Shown here piece after piece: positions 20,976 through 32,782 of a DNA stretch of 64,000 nucleotides; positions within the stretch are counted from its first letter, which is position 1, and every line of letters begins with the position of its first letter. The notes beneath the pieces were generated by a model. That model was not told the origin of the DNA. It searched no databases and saw nothing but the letters and a program-made list of their open reading frames with translations. The translations under genes and the position numbers were made by a program. Source of the DNA: Euglena gracilis (lineage: Eukaryota > Euglenida > Euglenophyceae > Euglenales); assembly GCA_039621445.1 (NCBI GenBank), contig CP154956.1, positions 91,917,934 to 91,981,933 of the forward strand, given 5' to 3'.

Positions 20976-22060
20976 GTGCACCTCTCCCCCCCAAAAATGC
21001 AAGCAGGGGACTATGAAAACCACGCACAAGCTGACACTTCCCTCCAGCTCAAAAAGGAAACTGAAGCACATTGAGAGATCTGAGGGTTTTCATAAAAATT
21101 TCGCATCACAACACACAATATTGCAAACTCTGATGCCCATTCTCCTCTGAGGTCTTTTCATTCCTTGCAGTGTTTGTGCGCAAAAAGTATTTGGTAGCAA
21201 TATGGACGCCCCCTGTTCATTGGGCAAGGGCGCTCACTTGGACAGGGGGGGAGGGGCAGATAGCAGCCATGTATGGCTTTGCTGTCCACCCCCAACTCAG
21301 AAAGCGTGATATTTTTGGAGAACAGGTCACAAAAACAAACATACAGAAACCACTTGCAACGCATGTGGTTCAGGAAAAAAATCAGCTTGGTGTTATCTGA
21401 ATCACCTGGGTACACCCAATCCTGGAACCCACAGCGTGAGACGTTCCTGTAATCAGCACCAGGGGGACGTGACAAATGTGGGTAAATTCATGAGGATAAA
21501 ATAGACCTCGTCCCAGGCACCCGATAACTGTCCAAAAATTAAAAAAAAAATAATGCTTCTCCTCCTTCAATATCCAAAAAAAAACCACAGGCTTTTAAAA
21601 GACTAATAATCACATTGAAATGAAAATCTCAAAAAATGAGCACAATGTCATTTCATCCGTGTAAAGGGCTTGGACTGATCTGGTCTCCACCTTTGTTAAT
21701 TTGCAAAAAAGCTGTCTTCATAAGGGCCATCATCATCCCACCAAACTCTCACTGGACATATTTCCAAAAATCCAGAGCGTTGCCAGCACCTTTAGTGCAT
21801 TGCCAATCGTCAGAGCGTGTTAAAAAAAAATCCAGGCAACCTCACCACCCCCGAAAGCAAAAAAAAATGCGTTGTGTTCAGGCTTCTATTACCAAACCTA
21901 TGGAGTGAGGGGCCCCTGACCTTAGTGCTGCCTCGTGGGTAGGGTAGCCCGCCAAGAACTGCTGTAGGGGGCTCTGAAGCTCCTGCACAGAGGTGGCCCG
22001 GACTAACTGGTTGAAGGTTTCCATCCAATCACTGGCTGCCCCGGGACGGTCTGACCAAAT
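20976..22060. other. No recognisable feature
   Basis: Short frames and several poly-A runs. No supported gene. Confidence 0.35.
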
Positions 22061-22068
22061 GCACACAC

Positions 22069-22087
22069 AGACATGCACGCACACGCG

Positions 22088-22153
<66 letters not shown>
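22069..22153. repeat. Microsatellite (CA)n then (GA)n
   Basis: A run of CA/CG dinucleotides passes directly into about 17 GA dinucleotides. Confidence 0.9.
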
Positions 22154-22154
<1 letters not shown>

Positions 22155-22554
22155 GCACATTTCCTTAAACAAGAAAAAGCAGACGTAAACCTCTGGGGGG
22201 ATCCCAATAAATGCTACATGGGAGGCTTGTCCTGGGGGGTCACTTTCCTCGATCAAAGAAAAAATCCAAAATTAGTCACTTTTTCTAACCAGTCACCAAC
22301 TTCCTGGGCCTCCACAGCTGTCAAGGGAATCCAAAATTAATGGATTTCGATCTCTTTTTGTAAAAAAAATTACAATATTTTTCGGTGCCGAGTGGCCGCC
22401 AGGATATTTCGGGAAGGGGGTTTAAGGACGTTAGGCCCTGAGACCCCTCAAAATGAGGCGTAAAATTATGTCTTCTCAACACCACAGAAATCAGTCTTAA
22501 ACTATTGCCCTGTCCACTGGGCTTGGGGAGCCAACAAGCCGCAAGGCCAAAAAA

Positions 22555-23165
22555 AAAATGCCCCCAAAAGGTGGGCAGGGCTTTGCTGAAAGACCCCGGG
22601 GGGTTTAGGGGAAAAAATCACTGGCAAGGCCCTCTCCCCCCCAGGCAGTCCGGGGGTTCACTGGAAGCACTCCTAAAAATCATGCCTAAAAATTTCCAGG
22701 AAAATTTTTGGACTGGGGGGTCTGGAGCCACATACCCACCACTTCTTGGGTGGGCGCCCGCTGGGTGGGGGGCTTGGGGACCCATTTTTTGAAGGGTCGT
22801 TCTGGGATCCAATTTTTTTTGGCGATTCACGGCAGAAACAGGGGGACCCCTCCGCTCCCCCTCCCCCTCCCCCTCACTCGGCCTGACCACAATCTACCAG
22901 GGGTGAAGGTGCGGACCCAAACACCCACTCACCCACCCCCTCCCCTGGGCACCAAAATCAAAGAAGTCTGTTCCCTTGGCGCTTCGCGCCGATATTAAAA
23001 AAAAAAATTTTCCAGCGATGCCAAAAATGAGCGTTTTGGCAGATTTTAAATGTCAATTTTTTTCTCACCAGCTGGAGCTGCTGGCAGACACCCCCCACTA
23101 GTCCACGAGAATCAGACTGGCCAAGTTGGCACTCAGCTGCAGTCCGTTATGCGGACGCCTGGAGG
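22555..23165. mobile_element. Decayed word-repeat element related to the CTAGC family
   Basis: The right half (22975-23165) follows the same layout as 15600-15780: a GGCGCTTCGCGCC hairpin (22979-22990), an A/T tract, GAGCTGCTGGCAGAC plus poly-C, ACTAG, and CAGCTGCAGTCC. The left half is GC-rich with GGGCTTGGGG words. I could not fix the ends. Confidence 0.4.
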
Positions 23166-23345
23166 GGGGTGCATGTTGAGCGGGGGGGGGGGGGGGCACA
23201 ACACGGACCCTCGAAAAATACTACACAAAAAAAGCAAATCCAAAAAACGCAAATTACATTTAAATTCCTCCGGAGTTCCCCTAGGATGCATACACACTTT
23301 GTACTGGAGAAATTTTTTCGCATATATAATAAATATAATATATAT

Positions 23346-23606
23346 GGCAAGTGTTAAGTTTAGTACCCCCGGGGTACTAAACTTGACACCGGGTTGGGCA
23401 CCCCATTATTGAAGGTATAGGGTTAGGTGCGCACATGCTAATTTGTGCTAATTGGCTATGTTGCTATGTTGCGCAACATAGCCGATGAGCGCAACATAGC
23501 CAATTAGCGCAACTTAGCATGTGTGCACCTATACCTTTCATTGAGGGGGTGCCCAACCCGGTGTCAAGTTTAGTACCCCCCGGGGGTATTAAACTTAACA
23601 CTTGCC
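23346..23606. mobile_element. Foldback element GGCAAGTGTTAAG, 261 bp
   Basis: It is an almost complete inverted repeat from end to end: the left arm GGCAAGTGTTAAGTTTAGTA returns as its inverse at 23577-23606. It is flanked by ATATATAT on both sides (23338-23345 and 23607-23614), though the context is AT microsatellite. The arms contain GGGTTAGGTGCGCAC and a GCAACATAGCC word. Confidence 0.65.
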
Positions 23607-23614
23607 ATATATAT

Positions 23615-24112
23615 ATATATATGTGTGCACACAGATATATATGTATATGTATATGTGTGTGTACATTATATGTATACATATACATATGCATATACATATA
23701 CATATACATATACATACATACATACATACATACATACATACATACATACATACATACATACATACATACATACATACATACATACATAGATACATAGATA
23801 CATAGATACATACGTACATACATACATACATACATACATACATACATACATACATACATACATACATACATACATACATACATACATACATACATACATA
23901 CATACATACATACATAGATACATAGATACATAGATACATACGTACATACATACATACATACATACATACATACATACATACATACATACATACATACATA
24001 CATACATACATACATACATACATACATACGTACATACATACATAGACACATAGATACATAGATACATAGATACATAGATACATACATACATACATACATA
24101 CATATTATGCAC
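23615..24112. repeat. Tetranucleotide array (TACA)n
   Basis: Begins with TATATG-type dinucleotide sequence, then nearly 400 bases of TACA. ATAGATAC and CGTA variants appear as short blocks at about 23785-23815, 23915-23945 and 24025-24080. Confidence 0.95.
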
Positions 24113-24120
24113 ACGTATAT

Positions 24121-24566
24121 ACTAACTCACTGCCCCCCGGGGGAGGGGCCAGTGGTTTAACCTGGGGGTCCCACTTCTTCCACCAACTCCAATTTTGGAT
24201 TTTGCGCCCTGATTCGCCGGATTTCCGTTAATTTAGGGTTAGGGTTGCGGTTTAGGGAAAAAGTTTGGCCGAAGTCTGGCTGAGAAGTAAGCGTAAAATT
24301 TGACTAAATTTTGGCCTGAATTGGACCACAACAGAAACTGCCAGGTTTCCCCCTGGCCCGAACCCTAATTACGAACCCTAACCCTAACCCTATTCCAGAA
24401 AATAACCCCAAATCTCTTCCAAATTTTTTTTCCTCGAGGTACGGATTTCCCTGGAAAAATATGGGAGGGCCCCAGTATTTTCACCTGGGCGGCCGAAATC
24501 CCCGGTAGGTACAACTACTGTGCCCTCCCCCAGGCCCCAGGGGGGAGGGGGCAATGACTTAGTCTT
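24121..24566. mobile_element. Inverted-end element with internal TTAGGG-like motifs
   Basis: The ends ACTAACTCACTGCCCCC and (inverse) GACTAAGTCATTGCCCCC match with few differences. GGGTTAGGG (24236-24255) and its inverse AACCCTAACCCTAACCC (24373-24392) lie symmetrically inside. No clear target duplication was found. Confidence 0.5.
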
Positions 24567-24649
24567 CCATTTATATACACATACAATATAAATATATAGG
24601 TATATATGTGTATATATGTATGTATATGGATATATATGTGTATATGTAT

Positions 24650-24923
24650 GGCAGCTCCCAACTATAGGGCCCCCCTGGGGGGTCCTTATAGTTGGGTGGG
24701 GGTGTCAAGGTAATTTTTTTGCGTTAATGATGGAGTAGGGTTAGGTGCGCGAGTTAGGCTTAGGGTTAGGCCTAACTTATAGACGGGTGTTAGGTGTACA
24801 AGTTAGGCCCTAAGCCTAAGTCGCGCACCTAACCCTACTCCATCATTAACGCAACTAACTCCACCCCCCCCCTCTCCCAAGAATAGGGCCCGCCCCGGGG
24901 GGGCTCTATAGTTGGGAGCTGCC
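24650..24923. mobile_element. Foldback element GGCAGCTCCCAAC, 274 bp
   Basis: The two arms are inverted copies over nearly the whole length and carry GCGCGAGTTAGG and TTAGGCCTAAC words. The flanks ATATGTAT (24642-24649 and 24924-24931) are identical, which is an 8-bp target duplication or chance in a TA/TG microsatellite. It is related to the element at 50863. Confidence 0.7.
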
Positions 24924-24955
24924 ATATGTATATATATGTTATATCCCTGTATATA

Positions 24956-25188
24956 ACCCCACCCCCAAATAACACACCCCCCCGGTGTGTTATTTGGGCA
25001 CCCGAACTGGGGCCCCAGGGGGGGGGTGTTATTTGGGGGGGGGGTGTTATTTTTACATGGAAAACCAAAGGAAAACAGGGGGGGGTGTTATTTGGGCGCT
25101 CGAAATCGGCCCCCGAGGGGGGTGTGTTATTTGGGGGGGGGGGGTTATTTGGGGGGGGGGGGGGGGGGGGGTGTTATTTGGGGGGGGT
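24956..25188. mobile_element. TA-flanked poly-C/poly-G element, word GTGTTATTTGGG
   Basis: It begins with AACCCC and poly-C runs and ends with poly-G, GGTT and TA. The word GTGTTATTTGGG, in one or the other orientation, occurs about seven times. It is nearly the reverse complement of 62401-62624. Confidence 0.7.
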
Positions 25189-25480
25189 TATATATATGTT
25201 TTATATGTGTATATATGTATGTATGTATGTATATATATGTATATGTACATAATATGTATATAAACATATATTACCTTATGTTACATATACATAAAATATT
25301 AATATATATATATATATATATTTCTATTATAATTTAATTAATTTTATTATTTCATTATAATATAATTTTATAATAATATATACGTATTATTCCATATACT
25401 ATTCCATCAATTACGCAAAAAAAAATTGGACCCCCCTGGAGATTCTACTTGGCCCCCCCGGGGGGGCAAATAAAATCTCC
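25189..25480. repeat. AT-rich simple sequence and a small GC palindrome
   Basis: TATATG and TAATTTA-type simple sequence runs to about 25410. A C/G palindrome (25432-25475: ACCCCCCTGGAGATT, then CCCCCCGGGGGGGC) follows and may be a remnant of another inverted element. Confidence 0.6.
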
Positions 25481-25499
25481 CTGCCATATACATGTATAT

Positions 25500-28400
25500 C
25501 GGGCACAAAATTACATGTACAACACAAATATGTTTTTTTAGGGAACACAGCCAGGGCCAAATTTGGACAACCAAATCCTCCAACAGCCAGGGGCCCGACG
25601 AGCCAATGGGGTCAATGGGACATATGGAGGGGTACCCCTTTGATGTGGTGGTTTAATGGGGCCTCATAAATAAATAAATAACACAAATAAAATCATTCTT
25701 GTGTGTGTGTGCCAAAATCATGAGGATGACAGAGCAGCACCGTCCTGCAAGAGCAGGCCAGCAATCCCATTTTCGCCTGCGTTGTTTCTGATTTGGTACA
25801 TCCACTCATCCTCATCGATCACTTTCTTCTTCTCCACAGCGAACAGAACGTGACTCCTGTGAGTTCAACGACAACAAGGACACACGGTAGGGAAAATCAG
25901 AGATTCATTCTGGCTCCTTTTTGCAAACTGTCTTGCGCAGGCTCTTACCACAAAGCTAAGACTAGTTCATTTACGTGTATGAGAGGTACATTTGTCCAAT
26001 TTTTTTTGTCAATTTCGTTCAGGATTTGGGGCTGCTAGCATGTTTCAGTCAGGGAATGGGTGATATTTGACTGACCTCCCCCAATCTAAGTTCATCCCCT
26101 CATCCATGTGTTTCACCTTGCCAAAACCTTAGGCGACCGAAATTGCTCAGCCATGCCCACATACTTGCCTGCAAGTGAGGGCAAATGAAAATGGTAACCC
26201 CCCCTCCAACAACGGGGTGGGGTGCCCCGTTTCTGGCACCATCTTTTTGACCTTCCCCCCCCCTGCCCTGTCATCCTGGAATTCCCTCATAGACCTTTTG
26301 AAATTGAATATGATTTTGATCCATCCCATTCCACTTGCACCATCCGTCTCTTCTGTCCCTTCCCCAAAACCTGCTGCGAAGCACTCGCAGCAGGCAAGCG
26401 TTGTGCAATGTTTCGTCGTCGCTAACCTAATCTTGGACCAAAAAAACTGAGAGTGCCCCGTTATCGGAACCATCTTTTTCGGCCTGCCCCCTGCCCCGTT
26501 TTTTTGGGCACTGCCCACTCAAAGGGCACTGCCCTGTTAATACACCCGCAATGAATGCCCTGGGGTCTGGGAGTTTGGGTTGGGGGTGTTCTCGCTCTGA
26601 CTGAAAGGGGAGGGGGACGCCATCAGACCAGGGGTTTTTGACCAAACCGAGCTCAACGCGCTGCCATGGCGCCATGGCAGAGCCAAGACACTGCTCAGGG
26701 AGCAGTGCTCCCACGCTGTGCCCTGGCGTCGACGCAATGCGGTGCTCACCATGCAAATCGCAGAGACAAATTTCGCCTGGAACCCAGGCATCACTCTGGA
26801 CGGACTCAGAATTGTTAACCGACTTTGCTTACAGCAAGAATGGATTGACAGAAGAAGAAAAAACGTCCCGGAGAGGAAATGTTTTTTCTTACCATCAAAA
26901 GAAAATGGCTGCACCTTGACTGAGGCGGCTTTCAGCAAAATTCCAGAGCGGGCACAACACACATGCCACCTGACCTAGAAAACAAGAGCGCGACCAAACA
27001 ATTTTTGAAATTGCCCTGGGTCCAATTGTTTACTGAATCCTTCACTGGAGGGAGTGCAAGGGATTGCCAAATATTGCCAACAGAAGGGCAGCGCTGAGAA
27101 AACGGGCTGTGCCTTGCTAAAAAGGGGGGGGGTTCAGCTTAAAGCCCTTGTGGAGTTTGAATTCTTGCCCGCGTGCGTGGGCAAGGTGTTTCTTTTTGCC
27201 ATTTCTTTGACCATTGAAAATATAAAAACGTGACAGCTGAGGTCGTGCCGACAGTTGCATCCAAATACACTCTGAATCTTTCGAGATGTGGAGCAATCGT
27301 CTGTCAGCGTCATGGGGCGGTCCATCTCGATGCCGCACATAAGACGATCACAGGGTGCCCCAGCAATTTGTGCCTGCCTAAGGTTGAAATAATCTACATA
27401 TGTGAAAGCGAATGATCTGGCGGTGTCCCCACATTAACTGAGCTGTCCGTTGAAAAGACTTTATCAACAAAAAGCATACAAGCATGTTGACGATGAAAGT
27501 GCAACAGAATGAAAAGCTTGTTGGCATAAGGGGGAAGGTGTGCTGCCAATGCAAATAACTCAAGACGTGTTTGAGGCAAAAAAAAGACCAAAAAAATCCA
27601 AAATGGACATGCTAAAACCTTTTGTAACCTTGGAATTGGGATAACATTGAACTTTCCAGCTCTAAAACTGACGAATGTGTGCAATCTTTGTGTAGGCGAC
27701 TTGCACCACAAATCTATTGTTTTCTGAACAAGAAATTATATACACCAGTGGGATTTGGAAGGGTATTTTCACAGGCTCTGTCTGTAGGGGTTTTCAAGTT
27801 TTCATTCTTTTGAAGCCATGTTTATTCCATCCACTGCTTTGAGGTTTGTTCCTATGACATTTCACTTTTTTTTCCAGTTTCACACTCTCAGAGTGCTCTG
27901 TTGAAGAAAGCCACCTCACACACTGGCAGAAAAACATTTCACACCACTTTCAACCCCACATAGCTCAGAGAGTTATCCCTGAGGCAAACAAAACAGTCGT
28001 CCAAAGGGCCAGACCCTCTGATGGACTTTGAATGAATTGATTTGAACATTGGCAAATCATTTTTGGCAAAAAGCCAATCCAGGGAATTAACGGAACCAGC
28101 CGTCGCTCAAATCTGAATGCCATCGATCCGGGCAGAATATTGAGAATGTGAGTTTCGTTGAATGAATGCAGCCCCTTAAAATATAACACCTCACTGCATA
28201 AGAATTGAAACATGTGCCATGAATAATTCCCATAAGGAAAGCCTGGCCCAATCAAAGCTGAAAATGAGCTCGCTTTGGAAAGCTGTTTTAATACAGACAG
28301 ATGCAGAGGAACCTACAAAAAAGTTGCAGCTGCAAGAAAAAAAAACCAACGTTTTGGGAGACAAAAATTTGTCAGATAATCTGAATAGGATCAGGATACA

Positions 28401-29560
28401 CCCAAAACGTGTCCGCCAAAATCACAACGTCAGTGTGCGCATTTGTGCACACTGATGACGATGACAAAATTTGAGACAGAACATACACGACCATGTGCAC
28501 GACCCTAAACACCACTTGCAATTGCTCCTTCAACTTCAGCTGCCACACGCTCTCCTCCACCATGAGGCTTTCTTAGCGCTCAATTCTTGCCCAGAAAAGC
28601 AGGAGATACAGAGTGCGATAAATCCGGGAAGTGCAGAAATACAGACAGTCTGAAAATGAGGACCTCCTTTTTTTTCAAAAAAGTTTCAAAAAATGGTCAA
28701 ATCGAGGCACAATATCAGACGTTCACCAAAGACCAACTCATGAATCCTTCGGAAAATACAGTGCCCTCGTCGTCAGGAATACAATGTGTTTCACAAAGCC
28801 ACGCATTTCTTCCCACCAAGAGCATTCGACTCACATCTAAACTCGGGATTCATCCACCATCAAACGTTTTTCTGGAAAATTCAAAACAACACTTCAAAAA
28901 CAACCATTTTACCATTTTCCCTGTGTCTCTCTGACCCTGCAAATGTCCAAACTCAACGTTACAGGCATAAATTTTGCAAAGTTCCGGAAATGCAAATTCA
29001 TTTGATACCTTCCAAAAAATTCATTACTTCTCAGCTCTTTGCTATTCAAGATATCCAACATGTTTGCATACTCTCCATGTCCCACAAAGACAAAAATGCG
29101 CACGATGCTGCGTATTTCCTTGGAGAGAGAGAGTCGATTGTGTGCTCCTTCTTGAAGTGCCAAGGTGTGTGGCACATCCAGAGGGTTTTTGCGGTTGGCC
29201 TTTGTGTGTGGACGTTGCAACAATCTGGTCACTTTGGCACATTGGCACAGGCATCCTCATGCACAGCGTGGAAAACGTGGGCTGGATGTGTGCCTTGAAT
29301 CTCACAGCACCTGGAAGCCGTTCGCATGCTCTATGATACCATTTGGACAACCATAATATTCTGTGCACAGCACCAGAGGTGTTATCTCTGTGGCATTGCA
29401 ATGTTTTCTTTGAACTTTTGGCATTTTGGTATTTGGTATTTTTTATAGCAAAGCGTAGAGACTTTTCTCTTCAAAGAAGGACGTGGCGTGCATTGGGAAT
29501 TGGTGAGATCCAATTCTCTTCAGCAGATGTGACGCATGGTGAGTACCAGATTTTAATACA
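25500..29560. other. About 4 kb without a confirmed gene
   Basis: Only short frames are present. A repeated phrase, TGCCCCGTT followed within ten bases by ACCATCTTTTT, appears at 26224 and 26455 between C-rich flanks (26195-26540) and may mark another word-repeat element. A plus-strand CQRHGAV motif at about 27295-27320 is reminiscent of KDZ-type transposases but stands alone. A minus frame at 28909-29232 is open for 107 codons and was not recognised. Confidence 0.35.
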
Positions 29561-29570
29561 CAGTCCCAAA

Positions 29571-29872
29571 CATGCTTGTGCTTACCGACCGGGGGGGGGG
29601 GGTGCTATTGGGTGCCTGCCCCTAGCAGGCACACCCACCCCGGGGGGGATAGGGGTCCGGCCCGGACCCAGAAAATTTTCATTGAAAATGGCCTTTTCTG
29701 GGCCTTCGGCGCCTTCGGCGCCGGGGTCGGAGGGGGGTGCCTGCTAGGGGCAGGCACCCCCCAAAACCCTACCCCACCCCCCCCCCGGGGGTCGGATCGG
29801 GTGCTATGGGGTGCCTGCCCCTAGCACGCACCCCCCCCCCGTGGGGTAGGCACCCGACTAAGCACAAGCCTG
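29571..29872. mobile_element. hAT-like element, CTTGTGCTTA family, copy 1
   Basis: The ends CATGCTTGTGCTTA and (inverse) CAGGCTTGTGCTTA are paired. The 8-bp flanks GTCCCAAA (29563-29570 and 29873-29880) are identical. The inside repeats GGTGCCTGCCCCTAGCA in both orientations and carries GGCGCCTTCGGCGCC (29708-29722). There is no ORF. Confidence 0.85.
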
Positions 29873-30096
29873 GTCCCAAACAGACAACTGTGAATTGCTT
29901 GTTTTCAAAATTGCAAGCAGGTTCTTCTTCATTTGAGATCATTTACACTTTCTTCAACGTGTGCAAAGTACCATCACCAGCAGTGATATTGTTCCAATAT
30001 CACTGCATTTAAAATACGATCGGTCCAAATTGATAGCTAAATTTCTTAGTGTATTGTTTCATTTTTTTTGGAAAAGTGCACAGTTGCAATTGCAAC

Positions 30097-30618
30097 CAAG
30101 GCGTAGCTTAAGAAAATTTGACCCCGGGTCTAGCCAGCCAGCAGCCTTTTTCCAACCCTGCACCCCCTCCCTCCCCCTCAATGAGTTTTATCAATGAGTT
30201 ATTATTATTATTATTATTATTATTATTTTATTATTATTATTATTATATTATTATATTATTATATTATTATTATTATTTTTATTATTATTATTATTATTAT
30301 TATTAATTCCCAGCCACCCAAAGGGCAGCTGGACGGTAACGGATTTTTCGCTTTCGGGGGTGCAAAAATGGGCAAAAATGGGTTGGAAAAGGGCGGCCAG
30401 GGAAAATTTGGGGTCAAAAAATCGATTGTTTTGCACAATTGGCAGTTTTTGGGATATTATTGCGGTTCAATTTTTTTTTGGTCCGGTTCGACCCCAGTCC
30501 CCGGCTCCAGCCCAGGACCCCCAGGGGGGGGTCAGCTAGCAGCCTTTTTCCAGCCAGCCCGAATTTTCCTGCCTCTGAGCTGGACTCCCATCCCAGGGAG
30601 TCGTTGAAAGACACCCTG
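30097..30618. mobile_element. hAT-like element containing a (TTA)n array
   Basis: The ends CAAGGCGTAGCTTAAG and (inverse) CAGGGTGTCTTTCAACG are partly matched. The flanks ATTGCAAC (30089-30096) and GTTGCAAC (30619-30626) differ at one base. CAGCCTTTTTCCA and AGCCAGC words recur near both ends (30135-30160 and 30533-30570). A TTA microsatellite fills 30198-30305. Confidence 0.6.
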
Positions 30619-30626
30619 GTTGCAAC

Positions 30627-32780
30627 ATATTTGTAAGGATGTTGGTTTGCTACTGATTTGCTCATTTGATTGATTTGGCTTGCTATTTTGGAGGCACATC
30701 AACACACATCTTTGTCGTGTTAATTTTTTGCCCTGCAGCATGCAGCATGCAGCCAGATAGACTGCAAGTGAGATGGCATTCAGCTTTGGGGAAGCCAACC
30801 GGATACCACTCTGCTAGATAAAAAAAATAATAAATCGAACTGCTTTTGCTTGAGACGCTGCTGCTTTTCTTTCCAGCCATGGCATCTTTAAAAAAAAATC
30901 AAATTGATAAACTTCATCTGAAAACACGCAGCAGCTGGCCATGGCTTTCCGTTGCACCATTGTGAATCCGCATAAATGACTGTGGGACACGGCCAATGCT
31001 GAACAATGGTTTTTAGGTGTAGTTGAAAAAAAAATTGTATTTTTTTAAGTCACTCCCAGGAGAATGTGTATATTCCCGATATCAATTTTCCTCAATTTTC
31101 TCACAATTCCCTGTATGTCTTCTGCAAATTTTCTGCATTTTTTTCAAAGACAGACAACAGTAGAATCTGCTCCAAAATATGGCCTCGCAAAAGTGGCCAA
31201 ACCAGACCATTGCACGACTCCTTGGCGTTGAAATGGAAAACATGAATCAGTTCATCCTACACAATTCAAATCCCCATTTTGCCGAACATTCCGAAAAAAA
31301 AAAAGGAAACGACGGCTTCAAATGCTTTCTGGTCGTTTTTGTTGCATCTCCCAAAATAAAAATTGTGCGGAATCATACAGGACTAAGCAGTCCGCATTCC
31401 ATGAGTAATTGCTTCAAAAATTTAAAAAAAACCCGATACAACATGTTTTCCAATAGGAATGCCCCAAAATGCCCCCTCCCCCCAATGGCCCAGAGAGCCT
31501 CTTCTTTATCAAATCAAAGATATAAATTAAATAATTATAAATTATGAATGTGCAAAATAAGGATGGCTCTAAATTCATATATGAGGACATTGATTGAACC
31601 TCGAGGTTAAAATAGGTGCAAATGAATGAATGATTTGGTGGGAAAAAGCTCATGATGCCAAACATTCATTCAAGGCTAGCCGAACCAAAATTGTGAGGCA
31701 AAGAGATATGCAATGGTGAAGTGAAAGAATATTGCTCACAACAACATCTCATATCCATGTGGAACAAGGGACCTATGATGTCCATTCTCTTCCTCCTCTT
31801 TTCCTGCAATGGAATCAGACCGGTTCCATTTATCTTAACTTAAGATTCCATTCAACGGTTAACAGTCATTAACGGATCCATCTATCTTATCTTTATCTTA
31901 AAGGTCGGGTCATTGGACAGGGAGGAGAGAGGGTTTCAGCGGTAATTCCTTTTTTAACAGAGAGGCGTGGCAAGGCACACTTCTTGGTGGTGTGGGTGAG
32001 AGACTTCAAATCCGGTACGTGCATGAGTTCCACGGGGATCAGCATATGAGCAAACTTCACCTTCTCCTCCATGGCAGAGTCAGCATGCAGCTCCCTCTGC
32101 CGTCTTCCATCCTAACAATCCTCCACTGGTGGGCTATGGAATGTCCAAAATTGGATGGTCATTCTTGAGAATCAAAAAAAAGGTCATTCTTTTTTCATGA
32201 CAGGTATATGAGAAAATTCTGTTACCATGGGTAGAAAACCCTGTGAATGCAAAGCATCTAGCGCTGTTTTTCTGCTGCTGTTGTTCATGTTTTCTTCTTG
32301 AACCCTGTGGCCACGGGTACTCAAACTTGTGAACTGTTGAACCTTTGTTAACATTAACACAGCAGTTGACGTTACTGGGTTGCTCGACTCTGAGAACCTG
32401 AGGTGGTTTCTGGTATATGGACTTTTTGCATTAAATGAACACAGCCACTCGATCCCTCCAAAAAAGCTTGCAACACAAAAAAAATGTAATTTGGACCACA
32501 CAAAATTCAAGCACACGTGCGCAGGCACATGCACACCATACACCCCACCGTCATGTTTTGAAAGCTTGCTTCTCGACTGTTACTTTGAGCAATGAAAAAA
32601 ATTGGTGGAACTGGAAACTCCCTCCAGCAAAGGGGTCTGGGTGATGAGAATGGTCCCACTTCCAAAGCGAGGCATGTGTGACAGAATGGAAGCCAGCTTC
32701 ATCGGACTGCCCACGGTGACCTGGAAGAAAAATCCAGATAAACAGAAATGCACATCCCTTGATGCCCATGAACTCTCCAA
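30627..32780. other. No recognisable feature
   Basis: A/T-rich sequence with short frames on both strands and no repeated structure that I could pick out. Confidence 0.35.
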
Positions 32781-32782
32781 AA

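Noticed and set aside
23464-24114. Minus-strand 216-codon frame
   Set aside because: Translation of the TACA microsatellite plus a foldback element arm.
24230-24395. TTAGGG-like motifs as a true telomere or chromosome end
   Set aside because: Only two or three units, arranged as inverted pairs inside an element with its own ends, and unique sequence continues on both sides.
27230-27415. CQRHGAV motif on the plus strand suggesting a KDZ transposase
   Set aside because: A single short motif. The expected downstream blocks were not found.
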